9,453 nucleotides of DNA from Pseudomonadota bacterium (GTDB taxonomy: Bacteria > Pseudomonadota > Alphaproteobacteria > Rhizobiales > Devosiaceae): the NCBI GenBank assembly GCA_023428425.1, contig JAEYYP010000303.1, positions 1 through 9,453 on the forward strand, given 5' to 3'. Position numbers and translations under genes: made by a program. Positions within the stretch are counted from its first letter, which is position 1, and every line of letters starts with the position of its first letter. Below are positions 6,489 to 9,453 of this stretch, piece after piece. The notes under the pieces are model-generated. The model searched no databases and was not told the DNA's origin. It was given only the letters and a program-made list of their open reading frames with translations.

Positions 6489-7010
6489 TTAACCCTGTTC
6501 GTCTGCCGGATCGGGCCGCAACGGCAACATCCCACTGTAGATTCCGGGACTCGACTTGGGGATCGGCATGGCGTCGAGGCGCTTCATGTAGAACTCCACC
6601 GGCCCGGGATCACCGATCACGGCGTAGGCGTAGCCGGCCTCGCGCATGCCGCGCAGGGTGGCGAAAAGCAGCGCCTCGCCTACCCCCTGCCCGCGCATGC
6701 TCTCATCGACGCCGGTCGGCCCGAAGAAACCCTTGGCGCTCGCGTCGTGGCAGGCGAAGCCGAGCAGCTTCCCGTCCCTGATCGCCAGCCAGATGGTGGT
6801 CGGGAACTGGCTCAGCGCCATCTCGGCCTCACCGCCCCAATAGGCACTGAAACGCTCGACGATCCAGTCGCGCACCGCGTAGCGCTCGGGCGGCAGGGCA
6901 CGGCGGATAGTGATGCCGGCGGCTGCCACGCGCGCATCGGCCGGGGTCTCGGGCAGGTCGTAGAGCCTGACGAGAAGGTCGCCGGACTTCTGGGACGGAG
7001 CAGCGCTCAT
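6489..7010 (-). CDS. GNAT-family N-acetyltransferase
   Basis: A 173-residue soluble protein that should transfer an acetyl group from acetyl-CoA to an amine. The central acetyl-CoA binding motif is GVDESMRGQGVGEALLFATL (100-119), with the R/Q-x-x-G-x-G signature as RGQGVG (106-111). Strand 4 before it (IWLAIRDGKLLGFACHD, 73-89) and the later AYAVIGDPGPVEFYMKRL (128-145) complete a normal GNAT fold. A start of about 30 residues rich in Ala precedes the fold. The ATG at 7008-7010 overlaps the hexosaminidase stop (ATGA), and GAGGA (7021-7017) sits 6 bases upstream, so the two genes are translationally coupled. The acceptor is unknown. Its position suggests an amino sugar or related product of the preceding hydrolase, but GNAT proteins are very diverse, so this is only a hint. 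Confidence 0.9.
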   Translation of the reverse strand: MSAAPSQKSGDLLVRLYDLPETPADARVAAAGITIRRALPPERYAVRDWIVERFSAYWGGEAEMALSQFPTTIWLAIRDGKLLGFACHDASAKGFFGPTGVDESMRGQGVGEALLFATLRGMREAGYAYAVIGDPGPVEFYMKRLDAMPIPKSSPGIYSGMLPLRPDPADEQG

Positions 7011-8995
7011 CGATCATCCTCGTAGTTGCCGTACATGTTGGGCATCAACCCGACGAGCGCGGTGAAGCGCGCGAAGTCGCGGTCGGTGCTCCAGCCGGTT
7101 TCGGCGATGGCCGAGAGCCGGGGGAACACAAGCCGGTCGAACACGGCGCGATCGGTCATCGGCTCGGACCAGATGCAGCCCTGGATGCCCAGAAGGCGCG
7201 CCTTCTCGGCCTCGCTCCAGCCGTCGCCCGGCTCGAAGGCGTAGGTCTTTTCGAGCGAGGACCACCCGGCCCAGGCGGCGCCGCATTCCTCGAACTCGGG
7301 GCCCAGCGCCATGTCCATGTAGTAAGCCTGCGCCGGGGCGACGACGACGTCGTAGCCTTCGGCCGCGAGCTTCTGGCTGATTTCGACGTCCTTCCAGCCG
7401 ACGAGATAGGCGTGCGCCTTGTCGATGCCGCCGCCGAGCGCCGCCTCTTCCCAGGCGCCGGTGATCCTGGCCCTGGAGGTCAGGAACGCCTGTATCTGCT
7501 GCAGGAAGTGCGCCTGCAGCGGTGCGGAGCCTTCCGCTCCCAGCCGCGCACCAAGCGTCCTGGCAGCCGGCGAGCTCTGCCATGCATCATGGGGCACCTC
7601 GTCGGCACCGACATGGAAGTACGGCGAGGGGAACAGCTCGATCAGTTCGTCGAAAACGGTGCGGACAACATCGGCAACCCCATCGACGCCCGGGTTGAGG
7701 CTGTTGTTGGGGAAGCTCTGGATCGACAGGTAGAGGCCATTCTCGCCGGGGTCGCGCAGTTGCGCCACGGCCTGGATCAGGGCGTAGCAATGGCCTGGAA
7801 TGTCCACCTCGGGCACGACGTCGACGCCGAGGCGGCGGGCGAAGGCCACCATGCGGCGGATGTCATCCTTGCTGTAATAGCCGCCCGAACGTTCCGGACC
7901 GGCGCCGAGCAGCGGCGGAATGGGCAGCCCATGGCCGCTCCAGGCGGCCTTCTGGGTCAGTTCGGGATAGGTATCGATCTCGACGCGCCAGGCCTCGTCG
8001 TCGCTCAGGTGGAGGTGAAGGACATTGAGCTTGTTCCAGGCGAGCAGCGCCACGAAGCGCAGCACCTCTTCGCGGCTGTAGAAACGGCGGGCGACGTCGA
8101 GATGACACCCGCGCCAGCCGAGCCGGGGTGCGTCTTCGATGCGTCCGGCGGTCGGGAAGCTGAACTGATGCAGGTTGGCGCGGGCGCCACGCAGCATCTG
8201 GCCGAGCGTGATGAGGCCATAAAGGAAGCCCGCCTCGTGCTCGGCGGTGAGCCTGGCGCCATCGGGCCGGAACTCGATGACATAGCCCTCGCGGCCTCCG
8301 GCACCGGGGACCATCTCCACCGGATAGCCGCCGTGACCTGCGTGCGACTGTTCAACCCCTTCGGCATGCAGACTGCCGACCAATGTTTCGTCGGGAAAGA
8401 GAACGCGCGCGAGGTCGGTGAAGGCTTCGACCGCGGCGAGAGCGTTGCCATGGAGGTGGCCGGGGTGGCTCGGCACGGTAATGGCGAGCCAGTTGGGAGC
8501 GGTGCGGCGGCCCGACACCGCGACCGACTGCGGCCAGGGGATGATCGACACCGGCACGGGCGGGTGTTCGGGCACGGCGTGCCGGACGCTGCCGCGCTTG
8601 CGCTTGGCATCGGCGCCGGCAAGCCGGGTCGGGATGGTGCGGACAGCCTGCGTCGAACCATCGGCCAGGATCAGGAAGCCGGTGACGGCGCCGTCGGTCC
8701 AGTGGCGGATGGCCATGTCGGGCTTGAGGATATCCAGCACCCAGTCCGAGCCTGGGGCGAGGGTGAAGCCGGCGGGTGGCGCGAACTCGCAGTAATTGGA
8801 AAGCTGCGTCACCACCCGGCCGCCGCTCACCTCGGCGTCGCCGATCACGAAGGCCGGTCCGGATGCCCCGAGCCGAAATCCGGTGAGGGCTTCGCCGCTG
8901 CGATTGGACACGGTCAGGCGATAGAAGGCCGGGCGGTCGCCGCCGGGGAACCACTCGCTCGCAAGCGTGACACCCTCATACCATTCCGAGACCAT
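7007..8995 (-). CDS. Beta-N-acetylhexosaminidase (glycoside hydrolase family 20)
   Basis: A 662-residue retaining hydrolase that removes terminal N-acetylglucosamine or N-acetylgalactosamine by substrate-assisted catalysis. An N-terminal beta-rich region (about 1-125) resembles the carbohydrate-binding domain of bacterial hexosaminidases. A GH20b-type domain follows (about 148-285), then the catalytic barrel (about 290-640). Landmarks: RLGWRGCHLDVARRF (291-305, with substrate-binding Arg295), LHLHLSDDEAWRVEI (326-340), VVPEVDIPGH (393-402), the catalytic Asp465-Glu466 pair in HVGADEVP (461-468), and GCIWSEPM (606-613). There is no signal peptide, so it is probably cytoplasmic and acts on imported oligosaccharides. 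The ATG at 8995 is chosen because AGGGAG lies 10 bases upstream and the residues fit the family; an upstream start at 9052 would overlap the neighbouring gene and add an unlikely Arg-rich tail. The stop overlaps the GNAT start. Confidence 0.95.
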   Translation of the reverse strand: MVSEWYEGVTLASEWFPGGDRPAFYRLTVSNRSGEALTGFRLGASGPAFVIGDAEVSGGRVVTQLSNYCEFAPPAGFTLAPGSDWVLDILKPDMAIRHWTDGAVTGFLILADGSTQAVRTIPTRLAGADAKRKRGSVRHAVPEHPPVPVSIIPWPQSVAVSGRRTAPNWLAITVPSHPGHLHGNALAAVEAFTDLARVLFPDETLVGSLHAEGVEQSHAGHGGYPVEMVPGAGGREGYVIEFRPDGARLTAEHEAGFLYGLITLGQMLRGARANLHQFSFPTAGRIEDAPRLGWRGCHLDVARRFYSREEVLRFVALLAWNKLNVLHLHLSDDEAWRVEIDTYPELTQKAAWSGHGLPIPPLLGAGPERSGGYYSKDDIRRMVAFARRLGVDVVPEVDIPGHCYALIQAVAQLRDPGENGLYLSIQSFPNNSLNPGVDGVADVVRTVFDELIELFPSPYFHVGADEVPHDAWQSSPAARTLGARLGAEGSAPLQAHFLQQIQAFLTSRARITGAWEEAALGGGIDKAHAYLVGWKDVEISQKLAAEGYDVVVAPAQAYYMDMALGPEFEECGAAWAGWSSLEKTYAFEPGDGWSEAEKARLLGIQGCIWSEPMTDRAVFDRLVFPRLSAIAETGWSTDRDFARFTALVGLMPNMYGNYEDDR

Positions 8996-9026
8996 TGTAA
9001 TACCACTCCCTGCCCCGCGACGACTC

Positions 9027-9453
9027 CTAGTCGGTTCGGCCGCGGCTCGCAACGGGCAGGGTGTCCCGGACTTCGTCGCCGGAGATCAGGGTTACGGTGT
9101 CGAAGAGATTCGAGACGACGCAGACATGGTTGGGGATGATGCGCAGCCGCTCGCCGACCCTCGGCCAGTCGGATGCCACCGGCATCTCGATCACGCCATG
9201 TTCCTCGGACAGCGACTTCACCACTAGTTCGGTGCCCATCACGAGGCCATGTCCGAGGGACAGGTCTCCCGCCACGGGATCATAGGCCAGCGACTTGGAA
9301 CCGGCGTCGATCACCACGCGGGTGGCCGTGGGTCGGCTCACCACCGTCGCCAGCACCGTCAGCGCGCAGTCGTCGACGCACGCCACCTTGTCCCCCACCT
9401 GCATGCGATCGTAGTAGATGTAGGTGCCCGGTCGCCGCTCGGTGACCGGCCCA
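9027..9453 (-). CDS. D-serine dehydratase / D-threonine aldolase-like PLP enzyme, C-terminal part
   Basis: Only the last 141 codons are in the window; the reading frame is open across the right edge. The visible part starts GPVTERRPGTYIYYDRMQVG and matches the C-terminal beta-barrel domain of the alanine racemase-like, fold-type III PLP enzymes of the DSD1/D-threonine aldolase group. Hallmarks are RPTATRVVIDAGSKSLAYD, the LSEEHG box and RIIPNHVCVVSNLFD, whose His and Cys (NHVC) are in the position of the metal ligands of D-serine dehydratases. These enzymes use PLP and a divalent metal to deaminate or cleave D-hydroxy amino acids. The PLP-lysine domain lies outside the window, so dehydratase and aldolase cannot be told apart. 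It is 31 bases upstream of the hexosaminidase gene and probably co-transcribed with it. Confidence 0.88.
   Translation of the reverse strand, partial: GPVTERRPGTYIYYDRMQVGDKVACVDDCALTVLATVVSRPTATRVVIDAGSKSLAYDPVAGDLSLGHGLVMGTELVVKSLSEEHGVIEMPVASDWPRVGERLRIIPNHVCVVSNLFDTVTLISGDEVRDTLPVASRGRTD

Noticed and set aside
7412..9139. 575-codon open frame on the + strand opposite the hexosaminidase
   Set aside because: It is the mirror of a clear GH20 gene. Its protein shows no domain, and it also runs over the gap and into the neighbouring gene.

Overview
The window looks like chromosomal DNA of a high-GC alphaproteobacterium, probably in or near the Rhizobiales. This is judged from uniformly GC-rich coding sequence, tightly overlapping genes, a short intergenic palindrome at the left edge of a kind common in that group, and the protein families present. 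No rRNA, tRNA, CRISPR array, phage or transposase gene was seen. Every gap between genes is about 115 bases or less.

Left half, + strand (about 114-4494): one five-gene transport operon of the NMT1/THI5-like ABC class. The order is ATP-binding protein, a small two-helix membrane protein of unknown function, permease 1, permease 2 with an extra N-terminal membrane region, and a secreted substrate-binding protein. The small protein overlaps permease 1, and permease 1 overlaps permease 2, each by an ATGA. The binding-protein gene is set off by an 80-bp gap that contains a 30-bp tandem duplication of the permease-2 gene tail, each copy able to fold into a hairpin. The operon ends in a clear intrinsic terminator (4519-4542). 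The family suggests a small heterocyclic substrate such as a pyrimidine, thiamine precursor or flavin, but nothing in the window fixes which.

Right half, - strand (9453 down to 4591): four genes pointing leftward and converging on the transporter operon. They are the 3' part of a D-serine dehydratase / D-threonine aldolase-like PLP enzyme (running off the right edge), a GH20 beta-N-acetylhexosaminidase, a GNAT acetyltransferase whose start overlaps the hexosaminidase stop, and a PAS-GGDEF-EAL cyclic-di-GMP protein. Close spacing suggests co-transcription of at least the first three. Together they suggest turnover of amino sugars and D-amino acids, such as chitin oligosaccharides or peptidoglycan pieces, with a c-di-GMP protein appended. 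That pathway link is inference.

Most genes are members of well-known families. The less ordinary features are the PH-like membrane protein built into the ABC operon, the tandem hairpin repeat spanning the permease-2 stop codon, the membrane extension of permease 2, and the weakly defined start of the GGDEF-EAL gene. I see no convincing wholly new system.
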